From NCBI RefSeq assembly GCF_000722705.1, contig NZ_JPFW01000004.1:88001-152000 (forward strand): a stretch of 64,000 bases of DNA, read 5' to 3'. The DNA comes from Streptococcus mitis (GTDB lineage: Bacteria > Bacillota > Bacilli > Lactobacillales > Streptococcaceae). The notes under the pieces were generated by a model. That model made no database searches. It was not told the DNA's origin and saw nothing but the letters and a program-made list of their open reading frames with translations. Below are positions 36,541 through 46,847 of the stretch, piece by piece. The stretch's first letter is position 1, and every line of letters starts with the position of its first letter. Position numbers and translations under genes: made by a program.

Positions 36541-37874
36541 TGGCAGATGAACGGATTCATGTCCTACGGGATATTTTGTTAGAATTGCATAATGGCGCCT
36601 CTCCTGAGTCAGTTCAAGAGCGCTTTGATGCGACCTTTACAGGTGTTTCAGCCATCGAGATTTCCCTCATGGAGCACGAGTTGATGAACTCGGACTCAGG
36701 TGTTACCTTTGAAGATGTCATGGAGCTCTGTGATGTCCATGCCAACCTTTTTAAAAATGCTGTTAAGGATGTCGAAGTTGCAGATACCGAGCACCCAGGA
36801 CACCCAGTTCGCGTCTTCAAGGATGAAAATCTGGCACTCCGCGCTGCCTTGATTCGCATTCGGAGATTGTTAGATACTTATGAGTCTATGGAAGACGAGG
36901 AAATGCTGGCAGAGATGCGCAAGGGCTTGGTGCGTCAGATGGGACTTGTCGGTCAATTTGACATCCACTATCAGCGCAAGGAAGAACTCTTCTTTCCTAT
37001 CATGGAGCGCTATGGACACGATTCTCCTCCCAAAGTTATGTGGGGAGTGGATGACCAGATTAGGGAACTCTTTCAAACAGCTTTAGCGACAGCCAAGTCA
37101 CTACCAGAAGTGTCGATTAGCACTGTAAAGGAAACTTTTGAAGCCTTTGCGACAGAGTTTGAAAGTATGATTTTCAAGGAAGAGTCCATTCTCCTTATGA
37201 TTCTCCTTGAGTCTTTTACCCAAGATGATTGGCTTCAGATTGCGGAGGAGAGCGATGCCTATGGTTATGCTATCATTCGTCCGTCAGAAAAATGGGTGCC
37301 AGAACGTCAGAGTTTTGTTGAGGAAAAGAGTGCAGAGGAGCAGGTACAGCTAGAAACGGCAGAAGGTCAAGTTCAGCAAGTCATAGATACGCCAGAAGGA
37401 CAGTTCACCATTACCTTTACTCCTAAGGAAAAGGAAGCAGTGCTGGACCGTCATAGTCAACAGGCTTTTGGCAATGGCTATCTCTCAGTCGAGCAGGCCA
37501 ATCTCATCCTCAATCATCTCCCTATGGAGATTACCTTTGTCAATAAAGACGATATTTTCCAGTATTACAATGACAATGCGCCAGCTGATGAGATGATTTT
37601 CAAACGGACCCCGTCCCAAGTTGGGCGCAATGTCGAACTCTGCCATCCACCTAAGTACTTGGACAAGGTAAAGACCATCATGAAGGGGCTTCGTGAAGGA
37701 GTCAAGGACAAGTATGAAATGTGGTTCAAGTCTGAGTCGCGAGGCAAGTTTGTCCACATCACCTACGCTGCAGTCCATGATGAAGATGGAGAATTCCAGG
37801 GTGTGCTGGAATACGTTCAGGATATTCAGCCCTACCGTGAGATTGACACGGACTATTTCCGTGGATTAGAATAA
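36540..37874 (+). CDS. DUF438/hemerythrin/PAS domain protein
   Basis: 444 residues in three parts: DUF438 (about 1-70), a hemerythrin-like HHE domain (about 80-230, with HPGHPVRVF, HYQRKEELFFPIMERYGHD and FKEESILLMILLE supplying His/Glu iron ligands), and a C-terminal PAS domain (about 310-440, LNHLPMEITFVNKDDIFQYYND). The combination suggests a di-iron or heme-based sensor of oxygen or NO. There is no output domain, so it may act through protein contacts. It is translationally coupled to the DUF1858 gene, and a DUF1912 gene follows after 9 bp. Confidence 0.85.
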   Translation: MADERIHVLRDILLELHNGASPESVQERFDATFTGVSAIEISLMEHELMNSDSGVTFEDVMELCDVHANLFKNAVKDVEVADTEHPGHPVRVFKDENLALRAALIRIRRLLDTYESMEDEEMLAEMRKGLVRQMGLVGQFDIHYQRKEELFFPIMERYGHDSPPKVMWGVDDQIRELFQTALATAKSLPEVSISTVKETFEAFATEFESMIFKEESILLMILLESFTQDDWLQIAEESDAYGYAIIRPSEKWVPERQSFVEEKSAEEQVQLETAEGQVQQVIDTPEGQFTITFTPKEKEAVLDRHSQQAFGNGYLSVEQANLILNHLPMEITFVNKDDIFQYYNDNAPADEMIFKRTPSQVGRNVELCHPPKYLDKVKTIMKGLREGVKDKYEMWFKSESRGKFVHITYAAVHDEDGEFQGVLEYVQDIQPYREIDTDYFRGLE

Positions 37875-37883
37875 GGAGAAAAA

Positions 37884-38138
37884 ATGAGTTACGAACAAGA
37901 ATTTATGAAGGAATTTGAAGCCTGGGTCAATACCCAGATCATGATTAACGACATGGCGCACAAGGAAAGCCAAAAAGTCTACGAAGAGGACCAAGACGAG
38001 CGTGCCAAAGATGCTATGATTCGCTACGAAAGTCGCTTGGATGCTTATCAGTTCTTGCTTGGAAAATTTGAAAACTTCAAGGCAGGTAAAGGATTCCATG
38101 ACTTGCCAGAAGGCTTGTTTGGTGAGAGAAATTATTAA
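37884..38138 (+). CDS. DUF1912 family protein
   Basis: 84 residues, charged and helical (MSYEQEFMKEFEAWVNTQIM at the N-terminus). It matches the short streptococcal DUF1912 family. AAGGAG ribosome site; third gene of the DUF1858 operon. Function unknown. Confidence 0.8.
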   Translation: MSYEQEFMKEFEAWVNTQIMINDMAHKESQKVYEEDQDERAKDAMIRYESRLDAYQFLLGKFENFKAGKGFHDLPEGLFGERNY

Positions 38139-38151
38139 ACGAGATAGATTC

Positions 38152-38180
38152 TTGATTTTTCACCAAAATCTTGATAGAAT
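38152..38180 (+). promoter_or_regulatory. promoter of the helix-hairpin-helix protein gene
   Basis: -35 TTGATT (38152-38157), 17 bp, -10 TAGAAT (38175-38180). A short CCTTG/CAGGG stem with six T residues follows at 38194-38216, before the ribosome site. It could attenuate the transcript or end the preceding one. Confidence 0.65.
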
Positions 38181-38233
38181 ATTTATATTAAATCCTTGTT
38201 AGAGCAGGGGTTTTTTATTGAAAGGATTTTATC

Positions 38234-38629
38234 ATGTCAAAGAAACTCAATCGTAAAAAACAATTACGAAATAGCCTCCGTCGTGCAGGTGCTTTTTCAA
38301 GTACTGTGACTAAGGTTGTAGAAGAGACAAAAAAAGTCGTAAAACGTGCAGAACAGTCAGCAAGCCAAGCTGGTAAGGCTGTTTCTAAAAAAGTTGAACA
38401 AGCAGTAGAAGCTACCAAAGGGCAAGCTCAAAAAGTAGCTAATTCTGTAGAAGATTTTGCAGCAAACTTGGGTGGACTTCCACTTGACCGTGCCAAAACT
38501 TTCTACGACGAAGGAATTAAGTCTGCTTCAGATTTTAAAAACTGGACTGAAAAAGAACTCCTTGCCTTGAAAGGAATTGGCCCAGCTACCATCAAGAAAT
38601 TGAAAGAAAACGGCATCAAGTTCAAGTAA
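38234..38629 (+). CDS. basic helical protein with C-terminal helix-hairpin-helix domain
   Basis: 131 residues. The first 75 are Lys/Ala/Val-rich, histone-like or coiled coil. The C-terminal 55 contain an HhH/SAM-like domain of the DUF4332 or RPA3-C type (LPLDRAKTFYDEGIKSASDF, ALKGIGPATIKKLKENGI). This suggests a small nucleoid or DNA-binding protein. AAAGGA ribosome site. Exact role unknown. Confidence 0.78.
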   Translation: MSKKLNRKKQLRNSLRRAGAFSSTVTKVVEETKKVVKRAEQSASQAGKAVSKKVEQAVEATKGQAQKVANSVEDFAANLGGLPLDRAKTFYDEGIKSASDFKNWTEKELLALKGIGPATIKKLKENGIKFK

Positions 38630-38642
38630 TCTTTCTTGAGTC

Positions 38643-38671
38643 TTGCATTTCCGAAAAAATCTTGCTACAAT
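38643..38671 (+). promoter_or_regulatory. promoter of the T-box operon
   Basis: -35 TTGCAT (38643-38648), 17 bp, extended -10 TGC-TACAAT (38666-38671). Confidence 0.82.
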
Positions 38672-38675
38672 AGAG

Positions 38676-38886
38676 CCATTAGAGGTGTTTTGAATCCCGC
38701 ATTTTACAGAAAGTGGCGGCGCTGAGAAGTCCACAAATGTGTCAAAACTGGTTGCTAATGGATGAAAAATTGAAATAAAAGTGTCTTTTTGTTTTAAAGA
38801 CGAGAGTTGCGGGCAACTGCCCGAAATTGGGTGGTACCGCGGATAACATATTCGTCCCTGTCATGTAGATGGCAGGGCTTTTCTTT
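38676..38886 (+). promoter_or_regulatory. T-box riboswitch, probably valine-specific
   Basis: The T-box sequence TTGGGTGGTACCGCG lies at 38827-38841. The terminator CCCTGTCAT/ATGGCAGGG with T-rich tail is at 38856-38886. Stem I is closed by CCATTAG/CTAATGG and GTTTTGA/TCAAAAC. The likely specifier region on its 3' side reads GTGTC, so either frame (GTG or GTC) is a valine codon, which agrees with valS at the end of the operon. Confidence 0.92.
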
Positions 38887-38911
38887 TGCGTCATAGTCAA
38901 AGGAGGTTGTT

Positions 38912-39484
38912 ATGAAGCAATCTTTTAAAACAAGTAAACTCTACTATGGCTTTCCTATCTTCATTTTGGGGTATCAGGATCAGAATTTTGGACACAATAT
39001 TACGACCTGTAGCTCCTCCTATAGTTTGGGAAATTGGCTAGTCATCGGTGTTGGTGCTGAGGAAAATGCGGCTGAGCAAATCAAGCATTACCAGAAGTTT
39101 ACTGTGAATATACCTGATGAAAATCTCATGCTTGAGATGGAGCAGGCTGGTTTTATCAGTCATCGAGAGAAATTGAAACATCTGGGGCTAGACTACGAGA
39201 TTTCTGAACGGAGCCAGGCACCGATTTTAAATCCCTGTCCAGTCGTTTTAGAATGTCAAGTTGATAGAATTATTGAGGAAGATGGAATCTGTCATATCTT
39301 TGCTAAGATTATCGAACGACTAGCTGATCCAGAACTTTTGGATGACAAGGGGAATTTTAAAAATGACCGTTTTGCGCCGACTTACTTTATGGGGGATGGC
39401 CACCAGCGCGTTTATCGCTATTTAGATGACCGAGTAGACCCTATGGGGAGCTTCATCAAGAAAGCGAGGAAGAAGGATGGTTAG
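38912..39484 (+). CDS. flavin reductase-like domain protein
   Basis: 190 residues of the FMN-binding split-barrel/flavin reductase-like family (YYGFPIFILGYQDQ, ITTCSSSYSLGNWLVIGVG, FTVNIPDENLM). It probably binds FMN. It is the first gene after the T-box and overlaps the acetyltransferase gene by 8 bp, so its expression should rise on valine starvation. The natural substrate is unknown. Confidence 0.82.
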   Translation: MKQSFKTSKLYYGFPIFILGYQDQNFGHNITTCSSSYSLGNWLVIGVGAEENAAEQIKHYQKFTVNIPDENLMLEMEQAGFISHREKLKHLGLDYEISERSQAPILNPCPVVLECQVDRIIEEDGICHIFAKIIERLADPELLDDKGNFKNDRFAPTYFMGDGHQRVYRYLDDRVDPMGSFIKKARKKDG

Positions 39485-40037
39485 AGCAACATTACCTGAA
39501 CGAATCGAAACGGAGCGACTTATCCTACGAGTCCGCACAGTGGCGGATGCTGAGGATATCTTTGACTATGCTAGTCGTCCAGAAGTTTCTTACCCAGCAG
39601 GTTTTCCACCTGTCAAGACCTTGGAAGATGAGGTTTACTATCTAGAGCATATCCTTCCTGAGCGTAATCAAAAGGATAATCTCCCAGCAGGCTATGGGAT
39701 TGTTGTCAAAGGGACTGATAAAGTTATCGGCTCTGTTGATTTCAACCATCGTCATGAAGATGATGTTCTTGAGATCGGCTATACCTTGCATCCAGACTAT
39801 TGGGGTCGAGGTTATGTTCCAGAAGCAGCGTGTGCCTTGATTGATCTAGCTTTTAAAGAACTTGGTCTTCACAAGATTGAACTAACTTGCTTTGGATATA
39901 ACCTTCAAAGTCAACGAGTCGCGGAAAAGCTTGGCTTTACCCTCGAAGCTCGCATAAGAGACCGCAAAGATGCCCAAGGGAATCGCTGTGATGATTTGAA
40001 ATATGGCTTGCTGAGGAGTGAGTGGGAGGTGATTTGA
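39477..40037 (+). CDS. GNAT-family N-acetyltransferase (RimJ/RimL-like)
   Basis: 186 residues. N-terminal ETERLILRVRTVADAEDIF, the acetyl-CoA-binding EIGYTLHPDYWGRGYVPEAAC and NLQSQRVAEKLGFTLEARIRD are typical of the RimJ/L subgroup. It acetylates an amine, perhaps a ribosomal protein N-terminus or small molecule. It overlaps both neighbouring genes in the T-box operon. Confidence 0.88.
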   Translation: MVRATLPERIETERLILRVRTVADAEDIFDYASRPEVSYPAGFPPVKTLEDEVYYLEHILPERNQKDNLPAGYGIVVKGTDKVIGSVDFNHRHEDDVLEIGYTLHPDYWGRGYVPEAACALIDLAFKELGLHKIELTCFGYNLQSQRVAEKLGFTLEARIRDRKDAQGNRCDDLKYGLLRSEWEVI

Positions 40038-40615
40038 TGCATCTTTTCATCATCGGTGCTCCAGCCTCAGGAAAAATGACCATTGGTCAAGAACTATCTC
40101 GACTGACGAATGCTACCCTATTTTATAACCATCAAGCCATCGATTTTGCACTAGAAATCTATCAGGATTATACCGAGGAGATGTGGGAATTTATTCGTGG
40201 AATGACCTTTTCTTTCCTTGGAGCTAGCGCTAGAAATCAGCGGTCGGTGATTTTAACAGACGTGATTGATTTTTCAAATCAGTACCAGCTGATGTATTTG
40301 AAGCAAATTCAGGATTTGTTGAATGGCTATCATCAAGAGATTCTTTTTGTTGAATTGGAAACAAGTCTTGAAGAGTGCTTGCGTCGAAATCGAACGGAGA
40401 ATCGATTAAAGCACAAACCCTTAAAACGACATATTGAGGTATCTGAAAGAGAAATTTTAGAGACTGCTGAAACACTTCAATTAAATTCCCAACATCAACC
40501 GAACGAGTTGCACCACTACTTTAAAATAAATAATACGAATCTGTCTGCAGAAGAGGTTGCTAAGCAGATTCAAGATAAAATAAATACAATAGAGAAAGGA
40601 CAAACACATGTCTAA
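40037..40615 (+). CDS. P-loop kinase-like protein
   Basis: 192 residues from ATG 40037, preceded by GGAGGT and overlapping the previous stop by one base. A Walker A-type loop GAPASGKMT is at residues 7-15. [21 protein letters not shown] resembles the lid of small-molecule kinases of the shikimate kinase or AAA_33 type. The substrate is unknown. It overlaps valS by 8 bp. Confidence 0.8.
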   Translation: MHLFIIGAPASGKMTIGQELSRLTNATLFYNHQAIDFALEIYQDYTEEMWEFIRGMTFSFLGASARNQRSVILTDVIDFSNQYQLMYLKQIQDLLNGYHQEILFVELETSLEECLRRNRTENRLKHKPLKRHIEVSEREILETAETLQLNSQHQPNELHHYFKINNTNLSAEEVAKQIQDKINTIEKGQTHV

Positions 40616-43256
40616 AGAACTTTCACCTAAATACAATCCAGCCGAGGTTGAGGCTGGTCGTTACCAAAAATGGCTTGATGCCGATGTTTTCAAGCCTTCA
40701 GGAGATCAAAAGGCTAAGCCTTATTCAATCGTGATTCCACCACCAAACGTGACTGGTAAACTTCACCTTGGTCACGCTTGGGATACGACTCTTCAGGATA
40801 TTATCATTCGTCAAAAACGCATGCAAGGTTTTGATACGCTTTGGCTTCCAGGGATGGACCATGCGGGGATTGCGACTCAGGCTAAGGTTGAGGAGCGCTT
40901 GCGTGGTGAAGGCATTTCCCGCTATGACCTTGGTCGTGAAAAATTCCTCGAGAAAGTCTGGGAATGGAAAGACGAGTATGCCACTACTATCAAGGAACAA
41001 TGGGGCAAGATGGGACTCTCTGTAGACTACTCTCGTGAGCGTTTCACTCTTGATGAAGGTTTGTCAAAAGCTGTTCGCAAGGTCTTTGTGGACCTTTACA
41101 AGAAAGGCTGGATCTACCGTGGTGAGTTTATCATCAACTGGGACCCAGCAGCTCGCACAGCTCTTTCTGATATCGAGGTGATTCACAAGGACGTAGAAGG
41201 TGCTTTCTACCACATGAACTATATGCTAGAAGACGGCTCACGCGCCCTTGAAGTTGCGACAACTCGTCCTGAGACCATGTTTGGGGACGTTGCGGTTGCG
41301 GTTAACCCAGAAGACCCACGCTACAAGGACCTGATTGGTAAAAACGTCATCCTTCCTATCGCTAATAAACTCATCCCAATCGTGGGGGACGAGCACGCAG
41401 ACCCTGAGTTTGGTACTGGTGTCGTGAAAATCACACCTGCCCATGATCCAAACGACTTCTTGGTTGGTCAACGCCACAACTTGCCACAAGTCAATGTTAT
41501 GAATGACGACGGAACTATGAACGACTTGGCCTTTGAATTTGCAGGTATGGACCGTTTTGAAGCTCGTAAGGCAGTAGTTGCCAAGTTGGAAGAAATTGGT
41601 GCCCTCGTCAAAATTGAAAAACGTGTCCACAGTGTTGGTCACTCAGAGCGTACAGGTGTTGTGGTTGAACCACGCTTGTCTACTCAATGGTTCGTTAAGA
41701 TGGACCAATTGGCTAAGAATGCTATTGCCAACCAAGACACAGAGGACAAGGTTGAATTCTACCCACCTCGTTTCAACGATACCTTCCTCCAATGGATGGA
41801 AAATGTTCACGACTGGGTAATCTCTCGTCAGCTCTGGTGGGGTCACCAAATCCCTGCTTGGTACAATGCTGAGGGTGAAATATATGTCGGCGAAGAAGCT
41901 CCAGAAGGCGACGGTTGGACTCAGGACGAAGACGTCTTGGATACTTGGTTCAGTTCTGCCCTTTGGCCATTCTCTACCATGGGCTGGCCGGATGTCGACT
42001 CAGAAGACTTCAAACGTTATTATCCAACATCAACTTTGGTGACTGGTTATGATATTATCCCGTTCTGGGTATCTCGAATGATTTTCCAAGGTTTGGAATT
42101 TACTGGCAAATCGCCATTCAAAAATGCATTGATTCATGGTCTCATTCGTGATGAGCAAGGCCGTAAGATGTCTAAATCACTGGGCAATGGGATTGATCCG
42201 ATGGATGTTATTGATAAGTACGGAACAGATAGCCTGCGTTGGTTCCTTTCAAACGGTTCTGCACCAGGTCAAGACGTGCGCTTCTCTTACGAGAAAATGG
42301 ATGCTTCATGGAACTTCATTAACAAGATCTGGAACATCTCTCGCTACATTCTCATGAACAATGAAGGTTTGACCCTTGAGCAAGCAACGGCTAATGTGGA
42401 AAAAGTTGTTAACAAGGAAGCTGGAAACGTCACTGACCGCTGGATTCTCCACAACCTCAATGAAACAATCGGAAAAGCAACTGCCAACTTTGACAAGTTT
42501 GAATTTGGTGTCGCTGGACACATCCTCTACAACTTCATCTGGGATGAGTTCGCGGACTGGTACGTTGAGTTGACTAAGGAAGTCCTTTATAGCGATAACG
42601 AAGAAGAGAAAGTCATCACACGTTCTGTTCTCCTTTATACTTTGGACAAGATCCTTCGTCTCCTCCACCCAATCATGCCATTCGTGACAGAGGAAATTTT
42701 TGGACAAATCTCAGAAGGCTCTATCGTTACAGCGGAATACCCAACTGTTAATCCAGCCTTTGAAGACCTTGCTGCTCACACAGGTGTGGAAAGTCTTAAA
42801 GACTTGATCCGTGCTGTTCGGAATGCGCGTGCTGAAGTAAACGTAGCACCAAGCAAGCCAATCACCATCCTTGTCAAGACAAGCGATAGCGACCTGGAAG
42901 CTTTCTTTAACAGCAATGTCAACTACATCAAACGCTTCACAAATCCAGAACACTTGGAAATAGCATCGATCATCCCTGCACCTGAACTCGCTATGTCAAG
43001 CGTCATCACAGGAGCAGAAATCTACTTGCCACTCGCAGACCTCCTCAATGTCGAAGAAGAACTGGCTCGTCTCGACAAGGAGCTGGGTAAATGGCAAAAA
43101 GAACTGGATATGGTCGGTAAGAAGCTCTCTAACGAACGCTTCGTAGCCAACGCCAAACCAGAAGTCGTCCAAAACGAACGCGACAAACAAGCCGACTACC
43201 AAGCGAAATACGACGCGACTGTAGCACGTATTGATGAGATGAAGAAGTTAATCTAG
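40608..43256 (+). CDS. valS: valyl-tRNA synthetase
   Basis: 882 residues, full length. Class I signature HLGH ([16 protein letters not shown]) and KMSKS ([14 protein letters not shown]) are intact, as are the editing domain ([21 protein letters not shown] in part) and the C-terminal coiled coil ([19 protein letters not shown]). It charges tRNA-Val and removes mischarged threonine. It lies at the end of the T-box operon, overlapping the kinase-like gene, with AGAAAGGA as the ribosome site. Confidence 0.98.
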   Translation: MSKELSPKYNPAEVEAGRYQKWLDADVFKPSGDQKAKPYSIVIPPPNVTGKLHLGHAWDTTLQDIIIRQKRMQGFDTLWLPGMDHAGIATQAKVEERLRGEGISRYDLGREKFLEKVWEWKDEYATTIKEQWGKMGLSVDYSRERFTLDEGLSKAVRKVFVDLYKKGWIYRGEFIINWDPAARTALSDIEVIHKDVEGAFYHMNYMLEDGSRALEVATTRPETMFGDVAVAVNPEDPRYKDLIGKNVILPIANKLIPIVGDEHADPEFGTGVVKITPAHDPNDFLVGQRHNLPQVNVMNDDGTMNDLAFEFAGMDRFEARKAVVAKLEEIGALVKIEKRVHSVGHSERTGVVVEPRLSTQWFVKMDQLAKNAIANQDTEDKVEFYPPRFNDTFLQWMENVHDWVISRQLWWGHQIPAWYNAEGEIYVGEEAPEGDGWTQDEDVLDTWFSSALWPFSTMGWPDVDSEDFKRYYPTSTLVTGYDIIPFWVSRMIFQGLEFTGKSPFKNALIHGLIRDEQGRKMSKSLGNGIDPMDVIDKYGTDSLRWFLSNGSAPGQDVRFSYEKMDASWNFINKIWNISRYILMNNEGLTLEQATANVEKVVNKEAGNVTDRWILHNLNETIGKATANFDKFEFGVAGHILYNFIWDEFADWYVELTKEVLYSDNEEEKVITRSVLLYTLDKILRLLHPIMPFVTEEIFGQISEGSIVTAEYPTVNPAFEDLAAHTGVESLKDLIRAVRNARAEVNVAPSKPITILVKTSDSDLEAFFNSNVNYIKRFTNPEHLEIASIIPAPELAMSSVITGAEIYLPLADLLNVEEELARLDKELGKWQKELDMVGKKLSNERFVANAKPEVVQNERDKQADYQAKYDATVARIDEMKKLI

Positions 43257-43357
43257 CAATCTAAAATTACTTCATCCTTTGTTAGCTCATCTTGCCGTAC
43301 ACAAGTACAGCCTACGATGAGCTGCCTAGGCTGAAGCGGATTTTAATCTTGCTAGAT
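43257..43357 (+). repeat. BOX-like nested palindrome after valS
   Basis: Nested arms AATCTA/TAGATT, TAAAAT/ATTTTA, CTTCA/TGAAG, GCTCATC/GATGAGC and GTAC/GTAC. The centre, CTTGCCGTACACAAGTACAG followed by CCT, differs by one base from the centre of the BOX element at 7276 read in reverse, and CCTAG follows at the same distance. It looks like a diverged BOX relative of about the same length. Confidence 0.65.
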
Positions 43358-43363
43358 TCCTAC

Positions 43364-43390
43364 AAAACACGGTTAAATGCCGTGTTTTTT
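43364..43390 (+). terminator. valS operon terminator
   Basis: AACACGG / CCGTGTT stem with seven-base loop and TTTT tail. Confidence 0.9.
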
Positions 43391-43427
43391 GGTATAATAA
43401 AATCAATATCTATTGATGGAGAAAGTG

Positions 43428-44183
43428 ATGTCTAAACACCCTCATTATGAATTGTTAAATTTAATTGGCTATGGTCTTGCCAAGTTTGACAAGCTTTTTA
43501 TAACAGAATTTCAATGTTCTAGTAAGTCGGAGTTTTATCGCTATGTGGTTTCTCTGGGAATTGCTGAAACAACTGGAGTTGTAAAAAATAGAATGGACTT
43601 ATTCGATCCTTATTTTGACAATAATCGAAAAGGTTGGTGGCAGAAAGCTGAAGTTTACCGTTTTCGTAAAGATTTAATTGATATGATGTTTGGAAATGAA
43701 GATGTTCATAGTTATGCTGAAATAGTAAAAATGTTACTTTCCAGTGAAGGAAAGGAAACAGGCATTACTACTATTGAAAAACCAATCATTCGAACTAAAT
43801 TCAAACGTCTACAGGAAACTGGGATGGAGGCAGAAAATTATTTTATCCTTCATTTTGATAAAGAAGAAAAATTTCAAGGTGGACAATTAACCGACGCCCG
43901 CCTCTATGGCGATGGATATGATTTCCAAGTAGATGTTCAAGAACATTCTTATCTTGCCGAAGTTAAAGGAATTCGAAAATCTAAGGGTCGCATTCGATTG
44001 ACTGCCAACGAATTTGAGAAAGCTAAAGAGTTTCAATCTGATTTTATTTTATCTCTAGTTACCAACCTAGATGATATTCCAAAGCTAGTGTTAATTGATA
44101 ATCCTTTAAAACATTTTGAGTTTAAAAAGAATATTATCAAAAATGAAATCATTGAATATAGAAGCTTAGAAGATTTGTATTAG
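43428..44183 (+). CDS. DUF3883 domain protein, nuclease-like
   Basis: 251 residues from ATG 43428, placed after GGAGAAAG; an in-frame ATG at 43416 has no ribosome site. The C-terminal half has the DUF3883 pattern: EAENYFILHF, GDGYDFQVDV, then AEVKG with Glu178 and Lys180, followed by IRLTANEFEKA. Asp165/Glu178/Lys180 fit a PD-(D/E)xK nuclease core. The N-terminal half is helical. DUF3883 is common in restriction and other defence enzymes; here it stands alone as one gene. Activity is inference. Confidence 0.72.
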   Translation: MSKHPHYELLNLIGYGLAKFDKLFITEFQCSSKSEFYRYVVSLGIAETTGVVKNRMDLFDPYFDNNRKGWWQKAEVYRFRKDLIDMMFGNEDVHSYAEIVKMLLSSEGKETGITTIEKPIIRTKFKRLQETGMEAENYFILHFDKEEKFQGGQLTDARLYGDGYDFQVDVQEHSYLAEVKGIRKSKGRIRLTANEFEKAKEFQSDFILSLVTNLDDIPKLVLIDNPLKHFEFKKNIIKNEIIEYRSLEDLY

Positions 44184-44196
44184 TTCCCCTTAACTT

Positions 44197-44225
44197 TTGA
44201 CTATTCCGCAAAATTATCGTAAAAT
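44197..44225 (+). promoter_or_regulatory. rpoE promoter
   Basis: -35 TTGACT (44197-44202), 17 bp, -10 TAAAAT (44220-44225). Confidence 0.82.
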
Positions 44226-44297
44226 AAAGAGTAAATGATAAAATGAGGTCAGAGTCTGTTTGCTCTGGCGATAGTAGTATAAATGAGGAGAAACGCT

Positions 44298-44885
44298 TTG
44301 GAATTAGAAGTATTTGCTGGGCAAGAAAAAAGTGAACTATCTATGATTGAGGTAGCGCGTGCTATCTTGGAACTTCGTGGTCGCGATCATGAGATGCATT
44401 TTAGCGATCTTGTAAACGAAATTCAAAACTACCTTGGAACATCAAACAGCGATATCCGTGAAGCTTTGCCTTTGTTCTACACAGAGTTGAACTTTGACGG
44501 CAGCTTCATCTCACTTGGAGATAACAAATGGGGTCTTCGTTCATGGTATGGCGTAGACGAAATCGATGAAGAAATCATCGCTCTTGAGGAAAATGACGAC
44601 GATGAAGTGACACCAAAAGATAAGAAAAAACGTGTCAATGCCTTCATGGATGGTGATTCAGATGCTATTGACTACAATGCGGATGATCCAGAAGACGAAG
44701 ATGCATACGAAGCAGATCCAGCTCTTTCATACGATGATGAAAATCCAGATGATGAGAAAAATGAAGTGGAAGCTTACGATGCAGAAATCAACGAAATCGC
44801 CCCAGATGACTTGGGAGAAGACGTGGATCTCAACGAAGAAGACGACGAGTTTTCTGATGATGACGCTGAAAACATCGAGGAATAA
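44298..44885 (+). CDS. rpoE: RNA polymerase delta subunit
   Basis: 195 residues from TTG 44298 ([14 protein letters not shown]), preceded by GAGGAG; an ATG 5 codons upstream overlaps the ribosome site. The N-terminal HARE-HTH domain covers about residues 10-85, and the C-terminal 100 residues are almost wholly Asp/Glu. Delta raises recycling of RNA polymerase and makes it sensitive to initiating NTP levels. That is notable beside pyrG, whose leader is NTP-controlled. Confidence 0.95.
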   Translation: MELEVFAGQEKSELSMIEVARAILELRGRDHEMHFSDLVNEIQNYLGTSNSDIREALPLFYTELNFDGSFISLGDNKWGLRSWYGVDEIDEEIIALEENDDDEVTPKDKKKRVNAFMDGDSDAIDYNADDPEDEDAYEADPALSYDDENPDDEKNEVEAYDAEINEIAPDDLGEDVDLNEEDDEFSDDDAENIEE

Positions 44886-44895
44886 AAGTTAGCTA

Positions 44896-44924
44896 TTGAC
44901 AATTATCCTATTTTTAGGTATCAT
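44896..44924 (+). promoter_or_regulatory. pyrG promoter
   Basis: -35 TTGACA (44896-44901), 17 bp, -10 TATCAT (44919-44924). The expected start is at GGGC, 44932-44935. Confidence 0.9.
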
Positions 44925-44931
44925 ATTGTTC

Positions 44932-44990
44932 GGGCACCTCTTTTAGAGGTCGGGGCTCCCTAGTTCTTAGGGAGCTATTTTTGTTTTTTC
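44932..44990 (+). promoter_or_regulatory. pyrG leader attenuator (CTP-sensitive type)
   Basis: The transcript should begin GGGCACCTC. A first hairpin ACCTC/GAGGT (44936-44950) is followed by an intrinsic terminator GCTCCCTA/TAGGGAGC with T-rich tail (44955-44990). In Bacillus, low CTP causes reiterative G addition at a GGGC start, and the poly-G pairs with the pyrimidine arm of the terminator. The C/U-rich arms ACCTCTTTT and CTCCC here fit that model. After the terminator, 44991-45120 hold only a small AAGAAG/CTTCTT hairpin. Confidence 0.85.
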
Positions 44991-45108
44991 AAGAAGTTAT
45001 CTTCTTGTATTTTAGTTGTGAATCTGGCGCAGTCGTCCCAGATTATCTTATTAGTAGGGTCTTGTTTCCTATGTCCCCTCGTAGTTAACAAGACTTTGAG
45101 CATTTTAG

Positions 45109-46728
<1,620 letters not shown>

Positions 46729-46736
46729 CTAGATTA

Positions 46737-46768
46737 TAACCTTTGAGAAGAATCTCAGAGGTTTTTTG
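46737..46768 (+). terminator. pyrG terminator
   Basis: AACCTTTGAGA / TCTCAGAGGTT stem (one mismatch) and TTTTTT. Confidence 0.9.
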
Positions 46769-46789
46769 CTTGCATATTTAGGATAATGT

Positions 46790-46817
46790 TTGCAATTTAA
46801 AAACATAGTGATATAAT
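46790..46817 (+). promoter_or_regulatory. promoter of the choline-binding protein gene
   Basis: -35 TTGCAA (46790-46795), 16 bp, extended -10 TGA-TATAAT (46812-46817). Confidence 0.8.
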
Positions 46818-46847
46818 TAACATAAAAAATCCTAAGGAGGATCTACG

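Noticed and set aside
44632-44892. 86-codon Met/Lys-rich frame inside rpoE
   Set aside because: It is an out-of-frame reading of the Asp/Glu repeat region.
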